Positions 5,925 to 7,293 of a stretch of DNA of 7,293 nt are shown piece by piece. The position numbers were made by a program, and so were the translations under genes. Position 1 is the first letter of the stretch. Every line of letters begins with the position of its first letter. Under the pieces are notes generated by a model, which saw only the letters and a program-made list of their open reading frames with translations, had not been told where the DNA came from and did not search any database. The stretch is from a bacterium (GTDB lineage Bacteria; UBP15; UBA6099): contig JAKQBV010000087.1 in NCBI GenBank assembly GCA_029573925.1, positions 1 to 7,293 on the forward strand. Reading direction: 5' to 3'.

Positions 5925-6902
5925 TTATGCGAGGAAGCATGAGGCCGAGTGGCCGGAGGCGATTTCGCGGAGCGCGGGAGATTCTTTTTCGCAACGATCG
6001 ATCTTGACCGGGCAGCGGGACGCGAACGCGCATCCGGGGATTTCTGAATCCGGGCCGGGGACGTCTCCTGTCAGGATGATGCGGCGTCGCTTTGCCTCCA
6101 CTTCAGGGTCGGGTATCGGTATGGCGGAGAGAAGAGCTTTCGTGTACGGGTGAGCGGGCGACGCGTAGATGTCCTTCGAGTCGGCTATCTCTACGATTTT
6201 GCCAAGATACATGACGGCGACGCGGTTGCTGATGTGTCGCACCACGCTGAGGTCGTGAGCAATAAAAAGATAGCTGAAATGGTATTTGTTCTGAAGGTCT
6301 TCGAGCAGGTTTATTATCTGCGCGCGGATGGAGACGTCCAGAGCGCTCACCGGCTCGTCGCAGATAATCAGCGAGGGATTGAGAGCGAGCGCGCGGGCGA
6401 TGCCGATGCGCTGCCGCTGGCCGCCGCTGAACTCGTGTGGATATCTCCTTATGTAGCGCGGGTCAAGCCCGACGGTTTCTAGAAGTTCCTCGGCTCGGGC
6501 CTGCCGCTCCCGCGCGTTCATTACATCGAAACAAGCGAGAGGCTCGGTGACTATCTGGAGCACTGTCATGCGCGGGTTCAGAGACGCGTACGGGTCCTGA
6601 TAAATCACCTGAAGGTCTTTGTAAATCATGCGGAGATTTTCGCCGCGCAAGCCGGCGATGTTCCGTCCGTCGAAAGTGATTTCTCCCGCCGCCGTTTTTT
6701 CGAGGCCGAGGATAGCCTTGGCTGCGGTGGTTTTTCCGCAGCCGCTTTCTCCAACCAGTCCAAGGGTTTCCCCTTTTTCGATATCGAAAGAAACGCCGTT
6801 CACAGCGCGGATGAAGCTTGTTATTCTGCGTCGGATGAAGCCCGTCCGGATTGGGAAGTGGACCTTGACGTCACGGAGCGATAGCAGAGGAGACACACTC
6901 AT
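5925..6902 (-). CDS. dppF: Oligopeptide/dipeptide ABC importer ATP-binding protein, DppF/OppF type
   Basis: A 325-residue cytoplasmic ATPase, one of the two nucleotide-binding subunits that power peptide (or nickel/sugar-like) import through a DppBC/OppBC permease pair. The motifs are complete: Walker A GESGCGKT (51-58), Q-loop Q102 in VIYQDPYASLNP, signature FSGGQ (158-162), Walker B LIICDE (178-183), D-loop SALD (186-189) and H-loop H216. The Opp-specific C-terminal region starts at HPYTKALLSAIP (251-262) and contains Cys 291, 297, 304 and 322, a spacing seen in family members reported to bind an iron-sulfur cluster. The ATG at 6902 overlaps the TGA of the upstream ATPase (ATGA, 6899-6902), and AAGGAG at 6911-6916 serves as the ribosome site. 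A 38-codon upstream extension in this frame lies wholly inside the neighbour and is unlikely. Substrate, and hence dpp versus opp naming, cannot be settled from this subunit. Confidence 0.93.
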   Translation of the reverse strand: MSVSPLLSLRDVKVHFPIRTGFIRRRITSFIRAVNGVSFDIEKGETLGLVGESGCGKTTAAKAILGLEKTAAGEITFDGRNIAGLRGENLRMIYKDLQVIYQDPYASLNPRMTVLQIVTEPLACFDVMNARERQARAEELLETVGLDPRYIRRYPHEFSGGQRQRIGIARALALNPSLIICDEPVSALDVSIRAQIINLLEDLQNKYHFSYLFIAHDLSVVRHISNRVAVMYLGKIVEIADSKDIYASPAHPYTKALLSAIPIPDPEVEAKRRRIILTGDVPGPDSEIPGCAFASRCPVKIDRCEKESPALREIASGHSASCFLA

Positions 6903-7293
6903 GTGGCGCGCTCCTTTTTCGATTCGATATTCACCCAGCAGGCGACTTTTCTTCCGGGTTCGATCTCCGTTAGGGGCGGTTCTTCGCTGAAGCAGCGTTT
7001 CACTGCGAACGGGCATCTCGGATTAAAGCTGCATCCCGGCGGGTTGTGAATGAGGTCGGGAGGCAGGCCGGGAATGGAGAATAGTCGCTCTTTTCGTTCC
7101 GCGTCCAGCCGGGGGATGGAGCGGAGCAGGCTGAAGGTGTAAGGATGAAGAGGGCGCGCGAAGAGCGGGCTTGTCGCGGCGCTTTCCACCACGCGCCCTG
7201 CGTACATCACCAGAATGTCTTCGCACACGCTAGCCACCACGCCCAAGTCATGGGTGATAAGGATGACGGCCACGCCAGTTTCTTTTCTCATTT
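6899..7293 (-). CDS. dppD: Oligopeptide/dipeptide ABC importer ATP-binding protein, DppD/OppD type (5' part beyond window)
   Basis: C-terminal 130 residues of the partner ATPase; the frame remains open to the window edge. The visible part begins just before the H-loop (ILITHDLGVVA) and continues with VMYAGRVVE and the HPYTFSLLRSIPRLD peptide-transporter region. It then has the SIPGLPPDL motif, typical of DppD/OppD-type subunits and absent from the F-type partner. Four cysteines follow (GCSFNPRCPFAVKRC, then VACWV), matching the cluster in the partner. Walker A, Q-loop and signature must lie outside the window. The stop TGA overlaps the ATG of the next gene, so the two subunits are probably translationally coupled in a D-then-F order. 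The permease and substrate-binding genes are expected upstream, beyond 7293. The first Met in view is internal, not a start. Confidence 0.92.
   Translation of the reverse strand, partial: MRKETGVAVILITHDLGVVASVCEDILVMYAGRVVESAATSPLFARPLHPYTFSLLRSIPRLDAERKERLFSIPGLPPDLIHNPPGCSFNPRCPFAVKRCFSEEPPLTEIEPGRKVACWVNIESKKERAT

Noticed and set aside
6903..7016. Upstream start for the DppF-type ATPase (38 more residues)
   Set aside because: It would lie entirely within the DppD-type gene. The ATGA overlap and AAGGAG site support the start at 6902, and the family normally begins close to the 'LLSLRDVKVHFP' segment.

Overview
The window is 7.3 kb of gene-dense bacterial chromosome of moderately high GC with ordinary genetic-code use. 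It appears to carry seven complete protein genes and two cut by the window edges. No RNA gene, insertion sequence, integrase, CRISPR array or phage gene is visible. Nothing allows a firm taxonomic placement. Consensus-like promoters, Shine-Dalgarno sites, an Opp/Dpp-type peptide transporter and a MobB protein point to a bacterium, and the several poorly known domain fusions suggest a little-sampled lineage.

Left edge (1-683): a mobB-like gene runs leftward off the window, with a recognisable promoter and a strong ribosome binding site. It is divergent from the next gene across a 163-base spacer.

Centre (684-4798): four rightward genes lie 32-44 bases apart, an arrangement that suggests one transcription unit. 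They encode a multi-pass lipid-linked-saccharide flippase-type membrane protein; a J-domain protein carrying a DUF4342-like middle domain and C-terminal TPR repeats; a small membrane-anchored protein whose soluble part resembles a secretin/STN (N0-like) domain; and an HTH-WYL transcription regulator. Together they read as an envelope-linked set with its own regulator, but that link is inferred from position only.

Right-centre (4799-5924): two genes in the same direction each have their own probable promoter. The first encodes a zinc-ribbon protein fused to a CD225/dispanin-like two-helix membrane domain. The second encodes a 71-residue acidic helical protein of unknown function. The 184-base spacer between them is AT-rich and holds a dyad next to a perfect -35 box and a second good promoter.

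Right edge (5925-7293): two leftward, translationally coupled ATPase genes of an oligopeptide/dipeptide ABC importer (DppD/OppD and DppF/OppF type) converge on the preceding genes. The upstream ATPase is cut by the window edge, and the permease and binding-protein genes presumably lie beyond it.

The most interesting items are the J-DUF4342-TPR architecture, the zinc-ribbon/dispanin protein, the stand-alone STN-like membrane protein, and their proximity to the flippase and WYL regulator. I see no clear evidence for a complete novel system, only a candidate gene cluster.
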